A stretch of 43,693 bases of DNA from Tepidiphilus sp. J10 (GCA_945897955.1 CAMDGQ010000035.1:1-43693), one strand, 5' to 3'. Shown: positions 1-9,544, numbered from the stretch's first letter. Notes: generated by a model not told the origin, from the sequence alone. A program made the numbers and translations.

Positions 1-1170
1 CGCCAGACAGGTGGGCAAACTTCACCGCAGCCGCACCGCCGAAGCCGTCGGCGTCGTAGAACAGACCGCCGGTGCTGGCGTTGTAGATCAGATGGTCATC
101 GGCATCCGCCGCCGTGGTCAAGCCGGCGCCGGAAACGAACATGTCAACAGTAAGCGTGCCACCGAAGCCGGTGAACACGGCGCCATCCAGAACGATGCTG
201 TCCGCGCCCGACAGGAAGTCGGTGATCGTGTCCACGTTGCCGACGCCCGGCGTGGTATTGAACACGAACTGGTCTGCGTCTGCGCCGCCGGTCAGGCGGT
301 CGTTACCGAAGCCGCCAATCAGGATGTCGAGGCCGGCGCCGCCGGACAATACGTCGTTGCCGAGGCCGCCATCCAGGCTGTTGTTGCCGCTGTTGCCAAT
401 CAGACTGTTGTTGGCGCTGTTGCCGGTGCCATTGAGGTTTTCCGTGCTGTCGAGGTTGCCGAGGCCGGTCAGGACCAGGTTCTCGAAGTTGTCCAGCAGC
501 GTGTAGCTGATCGCGGAATTGACCCTGTCTGTGCCCTCGCCGGCATTTTCGATTACCACGTCGCCGGCATCGTCCACCAGGTAGATGTCGTTGCCGAGGC
601 CGCCGGTCATCGTGTCGAGGCCCAGATTGCCTTTCAGGTAGTCGTTGCCAAGGCCGCCGCTCAGGTTGTTGTTGCCGATGTTGCCGACAACCGCGTTATT
701 GAGGTCGTTGCCGACGCCGTCGATATTGTCCGAACCTATCAGCCAAAGATTCTCGAATGTTCCGGACAAGGTGTAGCTGATCGAAGCACGAATTCCATCA
801 ATGCCTTCATCCGCATTCTCGATCACGACGTCGCCGAGATTGTCCACGACATAAAGATCATTCCCGAGACCGCCCTGCATCGTGTCGATGCCCAGCCCGC
901 CATTCAGCGTGTCGTTGCCGAGGCCGCCGGTCAGGCTGTTGTTGCCGGCGTTGCCGACGAGCCGGTTGTCATGATCATTGCCGACACCAACCAGATTGTC
1001 CGTGCCCGTGAAGAAAAGAATCTCGAAGTTCTCGGCCAGGGTGTAGTCGAACGAGACATTGATCCTGTCCACGCCCGCATCGGCCTCTTCGATGACGACA
1101 TCGCCGACGTTGTCGAGGATGTAGGTGTCGGCACCAAGGCCGCCCTGCATGGTGTCGGCGCCAGCACCGC
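1..1170. repeat. Left copy of a 1.17-kb near-identical direct repeat
   Basis: Bases 1-1170 match 3528-4697 at a constant offset of 3527 with no indel that I could find and only scattered substitutions. Identity falls away leftward-to-right at about 1170, where the two RTX genes take up different modules. The repeat encodes the C-terminal RTX modules and secretion signal. Confidence 0.9.
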
Positions 1171-3349
1171 CATTCAACACATCCGCCAGCGAACCACCTT
1201 GCAGGATGTCATTGCCGGCATAGCCAAAGATACGATTGGTGCTGTCGTCCAGGCCAATGAGTACGTCATCGCCGGCGCTGCCCGGCGTAATCACCTTCGC
1301 ATTGACGGTAGCGGCATCCCAGGTGACCAGATCGCTGAAAACGAATTGCTCAACGCGCGATTCGATGCCGATGAATTCGTTGAAGTAATTGCCCACCGTC
1401 AGCGAGTCGCCCACACCGTACTGGAACACCAGACTGTCGCCCTTGCGCAGCACCGCTTTCAGCGCGGTGGAATCGACATCCGTAAACCGGACCACATCAA
1501 TGTTGCCGGGTGTCGGGTCGAAATCGAGCAGGGTGTCCTTGCCCATGCCGATCCCGACGATGTAGGTGTCGTTGCCGGAAAGACCGTACAGCGTGTCATT
1601 ACCGCGCCCGCCATCGAGCAGATCGGCTTGAAGATTGCCTTGCAGGAAGTCGTTGCCACCAAAGCCGAACAGGCGGTTTTCGCCATCGAAGTAACCCAGC
1701 AGGGTGTCGTTGACATCGCTACCCTGGGTCAACACCCGTGCCTTGATCGCCGCGTCATTCCAGGTGGCGTCGCTGAAGCTGAACTGCTCGATGCGGTGGG
1801 CCTCGCGGTGGAAATAGTTGACCACACCGAGCGAGTCGCCCGCGCCATACTGGAATACCAGGTCATCACCCTTGCGCAGCAACCCGGTCAGATCCGTGCT
1901 GGCCATGGACTGGAACAGAACCACATCGGTGACGTTGGGAGTCGGGTCGTTTTCGACGATACGGTCGACGCCGGTGCCGATCCCGACTATGTAGGTGTCG
2001 CCGCCCTGGCCGCCAAACAGGGAATCCTCGCCCTGCCCGCCATCCAGCGTGTCGGCGCCCAGGTCGCCATCCAGCGTGTCGTTGCCTTCCCCGCCAATCA
2101 GACTGTCATTACCCCAGAGGCCAACCAGATGGTCATTGCCGCTGCCGCCATCCAGCATGTCCGCAAGTGCTCCGCCTTGCAGGTAGTCGTCGCCAGCAAG
2201 GCCAAAGATCCGATTGGTCGAATCGGCAAAACCGGTCAGGTTGTCGTTGCCGGCGCCGCCAAGGGTGGTCAGCCGCGCCTTGACGGAGGCATCGTTCCAG
2301 TTGAAGCCGTCGCTGAAGCTGAATTGTTCGATGCGATAGGCAAAGGTGGCAAGAAAGTAATTGGTCACGCTCAGCGAATCGCCATCGCCATACTGGAACA
2401 GCAGGTCTTCGCCGATACGCAGCAAGCCGGTCAGATCGGTTGAAGCAATATCCTGAAACTCGATCAGATCATGGTTGCCGGGGGTGGCGTCGAAATCGAG
2501 CAGCGCATCCGCCCCCATGCCGGCACCGACGATATAGATATCGTCGCCCGTACCGCCCTCCAGATAATCCGCGCCGAGTCCGCCGATCAAACGGTCAGCG
2601 CCGCTTCCGGCCAGCAGGAAATCGTCACCCTGTCCGCCAGTCAAGGTGTCCGCGCCATTCTCGCCATGCAACGCGTCGACGCCGTCGCCGCCAATCAGGC
2701 TGTCGTCGCCATTAAAGCCGTACAGGCCATCATTGCCGTCGCCGCCATCCAGCAGGTCGGCTTGTGAACCCCCATGCAGATTGTCATTTCCGCCCAGGCC
2801 GAAGATACGGTTCGCGCCATCGTCGTAACCAAAGATCGCTTCAGCCAATTCGCTTCCCAGGGTAACCACGCGCGCCTTGATCGCCGCGTCATCCCAGGTA
2901 ACCGCGTCGCCAAAGCTGAACTGTTCGATCCGGAAAACGTCGCTGAAAAAATGGTTTCTGACGGTAAGCGAACCGACTACGCCAAACTGAAACACCAGGT
3001 TGTCGCCGATACGCAGCAGGCCGGTCAGATCGGTGGAGGAAAGACTCAGGAACTGCACCGCATCGTTGCTTGCCGGGGCTTCATCGAATTCCTCGATGAT
3101 GTCTGCGCCCGACCCGACGATGTAGGTGTCGTCGCCCAAACCGCCATTCAGGAAGTCATCGCCCTGGTCGCCAGCCAGCGTATCGTCACCGTCACCGCCA
3201 ACCAGAAAATCAATGCCCTCCCCGCCCGCGAGGGAATCCGCGCCTTCAAGGCCATACAGCGCGTCGTCGCCCTCCAGACCGGTGATCAGGTCATCCTCGA
3301 GTCCACCCAGGAGGATGTCCGCACTTTCCGTACCGATGATTGTGGCCAT
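1..3349 (-). CDS. RTX calcium-binding exoprotein, partial (C-terminus off the window)
   Basis: Probable secreted RTX protein exported by a type I system and folded by calcium outside the cell. It starts at ATG 3349 (MATIIGTESAD) behind an AGGAGA ribosome site and reads without a stop to base 1, giving 1116 codons. Nonapeptide repeats of the GGxGxDxL type fill it. Four modules of the haemolysin-type calcium-binding 'related' family (core like STDLTGLLRIGDNLVFQ, ending IEQFSF-D) lie near residues 100-155, 303-355, 475-530 and 620-670. From about residue 727 the protein is nearly identical to the C-terminus of the upstream RTX gene, so by that comparison only about 12 residues are missing. There is no N-terminal signal peptide, as expected for type I substrates. 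No transporter genes are visible; they may lie to the left. Substrate or partner is unknown. Confidence 0.88.
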   Translation of the reverse strand, partial: MATIIGTESADILLGGLEDDLITGLEGDDALYGLEGADSLAGGEGIDFLVGGDGDDTLAGDQGDDFLNGGLGDDTYIVGSGADIIEEFDEAPASNDAVQFLSLSSTDLTGLLRIGDNLVFQFGVVGSLTVRNHFFSDVFRIEQFSFGDAVTWDDAAIKARVVTLGSELAEAIFGYDDGANRIFGLGGNDNLHGGSQADLLDGGDGNDGLYGFNGDDSLIGGDGVDALHGENGADTLTGGQGDDFLLAGSGADRLIGGLGADYLEGGTGDDIYIVGAGMGADALLDFDATPGNHDLIEFQDIASTDLTGLLRIGEDLLFQYGDGDSLSVTNYFLATFAYRIEQFSFSDGFNWNDASVKARLTTLGGAGNDNLTGFADSTNRIFGLAGDDYLQGGALADMLDGGSGNDHLVGLWGNDSLIGGEGNDTLDGDLGADTLDGGQGEDSLFGGQGGDTYIVGIGTGVDRIVENDPTPNVTDVVLFQSMASTDLTGLLRKGDDLVFQYGAGDSLGVVNYFHREAHRIEQFSFSDATWNDAAIKARVLTQGSDVNDTLLGYFDGENRLFGFGGNDFLQGNLQADLLDGGRGNDTLYGLSGNDTYIVGIGMGKDTLLDFDPTPGNIDVVRFTDVDSTALKAVLRKGDSLVFQYGVGDSLTVGNYFNEFIGIESRVEQFVFSDLVTWDAATVNAKVITPGSAGDDVLIGLDDSTNRIFGYAGNDILQGGSLADVLNGGAGADTMQGGLGADTYILDNVGDVVIEEADAGVDRINVSFDYTLAENFEILFFTGTDNLVGVGNDHDNRLVGNAGNNSLTGGLGNDTLNGGLGIDTMQGGLGNDLYVVDNLGDVVIENADEGIDGIRASISYTLSGTFENLWLIGSDNIDGVGNDLNNAVVGNIGNNNLSGGLGNDYLKGNLGLDTMTGGLGNDIYLVDDAGDVVIENAGEGTDRVNSAISYTLLDNFENLVLTGLGNLDSTENLNGTGNSANNSLIGNSGNNSLDGGLGNDVLSGGAGLDILIGGFGNDRLTGGADADQFVFNTTPGVGNVDTITDFLSGADSIVLDGAVFTGFGGTLTVDMFVSGAGLTTAADADDHLIYNASTGGLFYDADGFGGAAAVKFAHLSG

Positions 3350-3416
3350 GTCCGTTCTCCTCGCCGTTAGCTGCGTCGTTGCGCAATTCGCCCAGAGGTT
3401 GAAACCGCTTCAAGCT

Positions 3417-3451
3417 GGAAAAATGGGACACACCGTGAAGCGTGTCCCATT
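3417..3451 (-). terminator. Rho-independent terminator after the large RTX gene
   Basis: A perfect 10-bp stem (arms 3422-3431 and 3442-3451, core GGGACAC) with a 10-nt loop is followed on the minus strand by five T residues. It sits between the stop of the upstream RTX gene (3490) and the start of the downstream one (3349), so the second gene needs read-through or its own promoter. Confidence 0.8.
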
Positions 3452-3489
3452 GTCTTTGAAAACTGCGGCAGACAAGCCAGGTGATCGGC

Positions 3490-6400
3490 TTACAAAAGGG
3501 AGAAATCCGCAAAACTGACGGCTGGCGCGCCAGACAGGTGGGCAAACTTCACCGCAGCCGCACCGCCGAAGCCGTCGGCGTCGTAGAACAGACCGCCGGT
3601 GCTGGCGTTGTAGATCAGATGGTCATCGAAATCCGCCGCCGTAGTCAGGCCGGCGCCGGAAACGAACATGTCAAAAGTAAGCGCGCCACCGAAGCCGGTG
3701 AACACGGCGCCATCCAGAACGATGCTGTCCGCGCCCGACAGGAAGTCGGTGATCGTGTCCACGTTGCCGACGCCCGGCGTGGTATTGAACACGAACTGGT
3801 CTGCGTCTGCGCCGCCGGTCAGGCGGTCGTTGCCGAAGCCGCCGATCAGGATGTCGAGGCCGGTGCCGCCGGACAATACGTCGTTGCCGAGGCCGCCATC
3901 CAGGCTGTTGTTGCCGCTGTTGCCAATCAGACTGTTGTTGGCGCTGTTGCCGGTGCCATTGAGGTTTTCCATGCTGTCGAGGTTGCCGATGCCGGTCAGA
4001 ACCAGGTTCTCGAAGTTGTCCAGCAGCGTGTAGCTGATCGCGGAATTGACCCTGTCCGTGCCCTCGCCGGCATTTTCGATTACCACATCGCCGGCATCGT
4101 CCACCAGATAGTTGTCGTTGCCGAGACCGCCGGTCATCGTGTCGAGGCCGAGATTGCCTTTCAGGTAGTCGTTGCCGAGGCCGCCGCTCAGGTTGTTGTT
4201 GCCGATATTGCCGACAACCGCGTTATTGAGGTCATTGCCGATGCCGTCGATGTTGTCTGTGCCGATCAGCACCAGATTCTCGAAAGTGTCCGCCAGTGTG
4301 TAGCTGATCGAAGCACGAATTCCATCAATGCCTTCATCCGCATTCTCGATCACGACGTCGCCGAGATTGTCCACGGCATAAACATCATTCCCGAGACCGC
4401 CCTGCATCGTGTCGATGCCCAGCCCGCCATTCATCGTGTCGTTGCCGAGGCCGCCGGTCAGGCTATTGTTGCCGGCGTTGCCGACGAGCCGGTTGTCATG
4501 GTCATTGCCGACCCCGATCAGGTTGTCCACACCGCTGAAGAGCAGGGATTCAAAGTTTTCGGCCAGGGTGTAATCGAACGAGACAAATATCCTGTCGACC
4601 CCCGCATCCGCCGCTTCGATGACGACATCACCGACGTTGTCGATGGTGTAGGTGTCATCCCCAAGTCCGCCCTGCATGGTGTCGGCGCCAAGACCACCGT
4701 TGAGCGCATCGTTGCCGAGGCCGCCACTCAGATTGTTGTTGCCGGTATTGCCGACCAGGGCATTGTTGAGGTCGTTGCCGAAGCCGTCGAGGTTTTCCAG
4801 ACCGGTCAGCAAGAGTTTCTCGACGTTGTCGGTCAGCGTGTAGCTGATCGTGGACCTGACGGTATCAATACCGGCATCGACCGCCTCGATCACCACATCG
4901 CCGATGTTATCGACATAGTAGTAGTCATTGCCCAGGCCACCCTGCATGGTGTCGGCGCCAAGACCGCCTAACAGCACGTTGTTGCCCTCGTTGCCGGTCA
5001 AAACATTGTTCAGCGCATTGCCGGTGGCGTTGATGTTGTCCACGCCGATCAGCGTGAGGTTTTCGATGTTCACAAGTCCCGCCAGCGACTTGCTGATCGA
5101 ACTTTCGATCGTGTCGATGCCGGCGGCGGCAGCTTCCTGAACAATATCGCCGACGTTATCCACGACATAGGTATCGTTGCCGAGGCCGCCCAGCATGGTG
5201 TCGATGCCGGCGCCGCCATCGTGCCGGTCATCGCCGTCGCCACCTTCGAGCCGGTCACGGCCGCTGTTGCCGCTGAGGTCGTCGTGCCCGCTGTTGCCGC
5301 GCAAGGTGTTGTCGTTGACGTCGCCCTTCAAATGGTCGTCGCCGGAACCGCCGTAGGCATCCTCGATGTGGGTGGTGGTCGCCGCCGTCAGACCGGCGAT
5401 GATCGCGGCCACGACGTTGCTGCTGTCGGGGCTAAGCGTGACGACCGCGCCGCGCCCGAGCTGGCTGACCAGACTGCTGTAGCTGGCCTCCAAGCCGCCG
5501 GCGATGGCGAAGATCGGGATGATGTTGGCGGCGGCGAGCGCGGCCTGCACTTGCGCGATAAGGGGGTAGTCCTCGCCGATGCCGCCGCCGTCCATGATCG
5601 CGTCGCCGTTATTCGGCGTGGTGATGCCCGCCGCCACGCCATCGCCGGCCTGGTGGAACTGCGCATCGGTGAACAATACGACGAAGCGCGCCGAATCGGG
5701 CCGGAAGCCGACCTCGGTGCTGTGCAAGGCCAGTTGCATCAAGCCTTCGATCTGCGCTTCCGGACCGTCCGCGCCGCTGCCGATCGCCAATCCGTTATAG
5801 GTCGTCGCCAGCAGAGCCTCGTTGGGCGTCAGCGCCAGCGTGGTCCGGTAAACCCATTCGCCAAGCGCGCCGAAGGGACTGATGCCCTTGTCGATGAAGC
5901 TGGATACACCAAACTCGCTGTTGGTCTGCACCGCGCGCAACGCGGTAACTATCTGCGGCACGACGCCGCGCACGGTGGCGATGTCGTCGCCGAAGGAACC
6001 GCTCAGATCCTGCAGGAACTGCACGTCGAGCGGCGATGCGGTGGTACCGCCGACGCCGATGGTGATGATGTTTCCATCCACATCGCTGTCGGTTTCGCCC
6101 GACAGGTCGATGTTGCAACCGAGTTCGGAATCGCTGGCGTCGATCGTGTCGTGGCCGAGGAAATCCTCGATATGCGAGGAACCGCCCTTGACCTTGTAAA
6201 CGTCGTCGCCGCTGCCGCCGGACAGAGTGTCCTTGCCCGAATGCGAATGCAGTTCGTCGTTGCCATCGCCGCCTAGCAACAAGTCGTCGCCGTCGGCGCC
6301 ATCGAGGATGTCATCGCCCGAATTGCCGGACAGCGTGTTGTTGCCGGAGTTGCCGGTCGCCCGGTGAGCGGTGTCGGTCAGGCGAATGTTCTCGATGTTC

Positions 6401-9400
6401 TCGGCGATGGTGCCTTCGAACGCGGTCACGACGGTGTCGATGCCGCCATCTGCGGTCTCGATGACGATGTCGTTGAGGTCATCGACGAAGTAGGTGTCGT
6501 TGCCGTCGCCGCCGATCATGATGTCGCCGCCGATGCCGCCGTCGAGAGAGTCGTTGCCGAGGCCGCCGATCAGGGTCTGCGAACCGGCAGCGCCTTTAAG
6601 TAGATTGTCGCCATCGTTGCCGGTCGCAGTGGTGCCTTCGCCGGTGACCTGAAGAATTTCGATGTTGTCGGCCAGCGTGATATCGAACGACGCGATCACC
6701 GTGTCGGTGCCGCCGCCAACCGCTTCCTGCACCACATCGCCCAGTTGATCGATCAGATAGGTATCGTCGCCGAGGCCGCCGATCAGCAGATCGGCACCGG
6801 CGCCGCCATCCAGGGTGTCGTTGCCGGCGCCGCCGGTAATCGTGTTGGCGCCGGCGTTGCCGGTTCCGCTGTGCGCCGCGCCGGTCAGCGTCAGGCTTTC
6901 GAGTTCGTCGGCAAGCACATAATCAAAGGTAGTGATGACCGTATCAATGCCGCCATCCGCTGCTTCGATGATGACATCGGCCGCAGCGTCGACCTTGTAG
7001 GTGTCGTTGCCGAGCCCGCCCGACAGCGTGTCGTTGCCGGCGGCGCCATCCAGGGTGTCGTCGCCATCGGTGCCGGTAATGGCGTTGTCCAGCGCATTGC
7101 CGGTGCCGATACGCGCGGCGCCGGTCAATTGCAGATTTTCGACGTTGGCCGCCAACGTGAAATTGGCGCTGGCAATTACCGTGTCGGTACCACCGCCAAG
7201 CGCCTCGGTCACCACGTCTGACGTGCTGTCGACATGATAGGTGTCGTTGCCCGCGCCGCCATTCATCGTGTCGTTGCCGGCCAGGCCGTCGAGAGTGTCG
7301 TCGCCAGTCGTCCCGGTCAGGCTGTTGTTCAGTGTGTTGCCGGTGCCGATCCTGGCTGCGCCGGTGAGTTGCAGGTTTTCCAGGTTTGCACCCAGCGTCC
7401 AGTCCAGCGAAGCGATCACCGTATCGGTGCCGGCCGCCGTCGCTTCATCGGCGATGTCGCCCAGGTCATCGACGTGGTAGGTGTCGTTACCGAGGCCGCC
7501 GATCATGCTGTCCGCGCCGCCAGCGCCGTCGAGGGTGTTGTTGCCGGCGGTGCCGGTAATGATGTTGACGCCCGCGTTGCCGGTACCGGTCAATGCGACG
7601 CCGCCGGACAGGTCGAGGTTTTCGATATTTGCCGCGAGTGTCCAGTTGACGCTGGCAATCACCTTGTCGGTGCCTTCGCCGACGAGTTCGGTCGTTGTGT
7701 CCGACGTGTTGTCAACCAGGTAAATATCGTCGCCGGTTCCGCCGCTGAGCGCGTCGCTGCCCGAGCCGCCATCAAGACGATCATTGCCGGCGCCACCAAT
7801 CAGGGTGTCGTTGCTTGCGCCGCCTTCGATGTCGTCGTTGCCGCCGGCCCCGTTGACGCTGTCATTGCCGTTCAGCGCGATGATGGCGTCATCGGTCTCG
7901 CCAACGACATGCGTGCCGGTACCGTAACCCGCGCCAATGATGTCGTTGCCATTGGTGCCATAGAAATTGTTGTCCGGCTGCCAGCTCAACGGCGCGAACA
8001 GCGTATAGACGGATGCGGATGCGCCGGCGCTGGACGCGCCGATGATCAGATCGGCGGTGCCGTCGCCATTCATGTCCGGCGCGATGGCGACCGAACTGCC
8101 GAACAGGCTGCCGGTTGTGCCGACGATTTTCGCGCCGCCGATGCCTTGTGCCACCAACGCCAGATCAACGGTGGAAAGCCCGCCGCCCCAGACCACATAA
8201 ACGGCGCCGGCGTCCTCGCCGCCCTCTCTGTTGTAGGCCGCGCCGATCACCAGATCCTTGATGCCGTCACGGTTCAGGTCGGCGCCACCGGCGACGGACA
8301 TGGTGTCCAGATCGTCGATAGCCTGGCCGATGATCCGGTAGCCGCTGGTCCCGATCGCGGCGAGGTCGACTTCGGTGGTATTTGTCTTGCCGAACACGAC
8401 ATAGGCGCTGTTGGTATCGGATGCGCCAACCAGGATGTCATCCACGCCATCACCGTTCACGTCGCCGATTCCGCTGATCGCCGAACCCACCTTGTCGTTG
8501 AGCGCACCGATAATACGGAAACCACCCGTGCCATCGGCGATATCGCGCAGATCGACTTCATCGCCATTGGCCTTGCCGAACACGACATAGGCCGCGCCCA
8601 GATTGTCGCCGGTGTCGCCAGCCCCATCTGATACACCAATCAGGATTTCTGACCTGCCGTCACCATTCATGTCACCGACGGTGCCGATGGCGTTGCCGAT
8701 GCCGTTGCCGCCGTCTTCGCCGACGATGCGGAAACCACCGGTTCCAAGTTCCACATCGGCGAGATTGATCGGCGCATCGTCGCCCTTGCCATATACAACG
8801 TAAACCGCGCCTTCCGGCCCGCCACCACCGCCACCGCCACCACCGCCACCGCCGCCACCGCCACCGCCACCGCCACCGCCACCACCACCACCGGCAGGCA
8901 GCGTGACACCGGGTGCACCGATCAGCAGGTCGGAAATGCCGTCACCATTCTGGTCGGCGATCGACATGATCGAGGTTCCGGCCAGATCGCCCGCCAGCGC
9001 ACCGTTGATGGCGAAGCCCTGGTCGGCGCCACTGGCCAGAAGATCGGCGAGATCGATCCCGCCGCCAAAGGCTTGCCCCCAAACCACGAAAGCCGTACCG
9101 GCGCCGCCATCCATACCCGGCGCGCCAATCAGTATTTCCGCCAGCCCATCGCCATTCATATCGGCTACGGAACTCACCGTAGCACCCGCCAGGTCGCCGG
9201 CATTGATGCCGTCGATGATGATGTCGTTGGCGTCAGCAGTCAGCGTAGTCGTCGTACCGCCGGTCGATTGCCCGCGATGGACGACAATGCGACCGGCATC
9301 GAGCGCCTTGTCGTCGTCGCCGCCCACGCCGACCACCACCTCGGCGATGCCGTCGCCATTCAGATCGGCGATGGACGACACCCATGCCGGCACCGACACC

Positions 9401-9504
9401 CCCACCAACTGGCTGAAGTCACCCGGCGTGTCCGGAAGCAGCCGATTGGCAATGCCACTGGCCAAAGCGGAAGTAATGTTGATTTTTGTATTCGGGATAG
9501 GCAT
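3490..9504 (-). CDS. Giant RTX exoprotein with integrin-alpha-like propeller and integrin-beta-like I domain
   Basis: A 2004-residue protein, probably a type I-secreted adhesin. I chose ATG 9504 (MPIPNTKINIT), which has GGAGAG five bases upstream; an in-frame start at 9597 lacks support. Residues ~30-500 hold seven FG-GAP repeats with DxNxDG calcium loops (first at D47, last at D477), the number needed for a seven-bladed integrin-alpha-type propeller; a 25-glycine run sits at residues 205-229. RTX modules of ~100 residues (GGLGNDTY-VD...TLA-N-ENL-LTG) follow to ~1150. Residues ~1155-1375 resemble the integrin beta I-like domain: DLSGS-FGDD at 1166-1174, DGPE ending at E1249, FTDAQFH with D1280, and a DSSNV strand near the end. 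More RTX modules lead to a C-terminus ending FADFSLL, typical of type I secretion signals. Cell adhesion is inferred from architecture only. Confidence 0.92.
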   Translation of the reverse strand: MPIPNTKINITSALASGIANRLLPDTPGDFSQLVGVSVPAWVSSIADLNGDGIAEVVVGVGGDDDKALDAGRIVVHRGQSTGGTTTTLTADANDIIIDGINAGDLAGATVSSVADMNGDGLAEILIGAPGMDGGAGTAFVVWGQAFGGGIDLADLLASGADQGFAINGALAGDLAGTSIMSIADQNGDGISDLLIGAPGVTLPAGGGGGGGGGGGGGGGGGGGGGGGGGPEGAVYVVYGKGDDAPINLADVELGTGGFRIVGEDGGNGIGNAIGTVGDMNGDGRSEILIGVSDGAGDTGDNLGAAYVVFGKANGDEVDLRDIADGTGGFRIIGALNDKVGSAISGIGDVNGDGVDDILVGASDTNSAYVVFGKTNTTEVDLAAIGTSGYRIIGQAIDDLDTMSVAGGADLNRDGIKDLVIGAAYNREGGEDAGAVYVVWGGGLSTVDLALVAQGIGGAKIVGTTGSLFGSSVAIAPDMNGDGTADLIIGASSAGASASVYTLFAPLSWQPDNNFYGTNGNDIIGAGYGTGTHVVGETDDAIIALNGNDSVNGAGGNDDIEGGASNDTLIGGAGNDRLDGGSGSDALSGGTGDDIYLVDNTSDTTTELVGEGTDKVIASVNWTLAANIENLDLSGGVALTGTGNAGVNIITGTAGNNTLDGAGGADSMIGGLGNDTYHVDDLGDIADEATAAGTDTVIASLDWTLGANLENLQLTGAARIGTGNTLNNSLTGTTGDDTLDGLAGNDTMNGGAGNDTYHVDSTSDVVTEALGGGTDTVIASANFTLAANVENLQLTGAARIGTGNALDNAITGTDGDDTLDGAAGNDTLSGGLGNDTYKVDAAADVIIEAADGGIDTVITTFDYVLADELESLTLTGAAHSGTGNAGANTITGGAGNDTLDGGAGADLLIGGLGDDTYLIDQLGDVVQEAVGGGTDTVIASFDITLADNIEILQVTGEGTTATGNDGDNLLKGAAGSQTLIGGLGNDSLDGGIGGDIMIGGDGNDTYFVDDLNDIVIETADGGIDTVVTAFEGTIAENIENIRLTDTAHRATGNSGNNTLSGNSGDDILDGADGDDLLLGGDGNDELHSHSGKDTLSGGSGDDVYKVKGGSSHIEDFLGHDTIDASDSELGCNIDLSGETDSDVDGNIITIGVGGTTASPLDVQFLQDLSGSFGDDIATVRGVVPQIVTALRAVQTNSEFGVSSFIDKGISPFGALGEWVYRTTLALTPNEALLATTYNGLAIGSGADGPEAQIEGLMQLALHSTEVGFRPDSARFVVLFTDAQFHQAGDGVAAGITTPNNGDAIMDGGGIGEDYPLIAQVQAALAAANIIPIFAIAGGLEASYSSLVSQLGRGAVVTLSPDSSNVVAAIIAGLTAATTTHIEDAYGGSGDDHLKGDVNDNTLRGNSGHDDLSGNSGRDRLEGGDGDDRHDGGAGIDTMLGGLGNDTYVVDNVGDIVQEAAAAGIDTIESSISKSLAGLVNIENLTLIGVDNINATGNALNNVLTGNEGNNVLLGGLGADTMQGGLGNDYYYVDNIGDVVIEAVDAGIDTVRSTISYTLTDNVEKLLLTGLENLDGFGNDLNNALVGNTGNNNLSGGLGNDALNGGLGADTMQGGLGDDTYTIDNVGDVVIEAADAGVDRIFVSFDYTLAENFESLLFSGVDNLIGVGNDHDNRLVGNAGNNSLTGGLGNDTMNGGLGIDTMQGGLGNDVYAVDNLGDVVIENADEGIDGIRASISYTLADTFENLVLIGTDNIDGIGNDLNNAVVGNIGNNNLSGGLGNDYLKGNLGLDTMTGGLGNDNYLVDDAGDVVIENAGEGTDRVNSAISYTLLDNFENLVLTGIGNLDSMENLNGTGNSANNSLIGNSGNNSLDGGLGNDVLSGGTGLDILIGGFGNDRLTGGADADQFVFNTTPGVGNVDTITDFLSGADSIVLDGAVFTGFGGALTFDMFVSGAGLTTAADFDDHLIYNASTGGLFYDADGFGGAAAVKFAHLSGAPAVSFADFSLL
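3528..4697. repeat. Right copy of the 1.17-kb direct repeat
   Basis: Partner of bases 1-1170. It encodes roughly the last 400 codons of the large RTX gene. The shared block ends at different upstream modules in the two genes, which points to duplication followed by domain exchange or gene conversion rather than simple divergence. Confidence 0.9.
8818..8892 (-). repeat. Triplet repeat encoding 25 consecutive glycines
   Basis: On the plus strand this is an uninterrupted run of GCC and ACC triplets, with one CCC at the edge; on the coding strand it reads 25 GGN codons (residues 205-229). It falls just after the third FG-GAP repeat, in what should be a loop of the propeller. Such runs can change length by slippage in whole codons. 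Confidence 0.9.
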
Positions 9505-9544
9505 ACGGCTCTCCAGTGCGGGGCAATCAGGCAGAAATAAAGGG

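Noticed and set aside
11..2443. An 810-codon open frame on the plus strand, and a similar 496-codon one at 3481-4971
   Set aside because: They are antisense to the RTX genes. Repeated GGN/GAY codons on the minus strand create long stop-free antisense frames. The minus frames show the RTX motifs and proper starts.
3490..8000. Regularly spaced short repeats that could look like a CRISPR array
   Set aside because: Spacing follows RTX nonapeptides and ~300-bp modules, the repeats vary at synonymous sites, and the frame is coding throughout.
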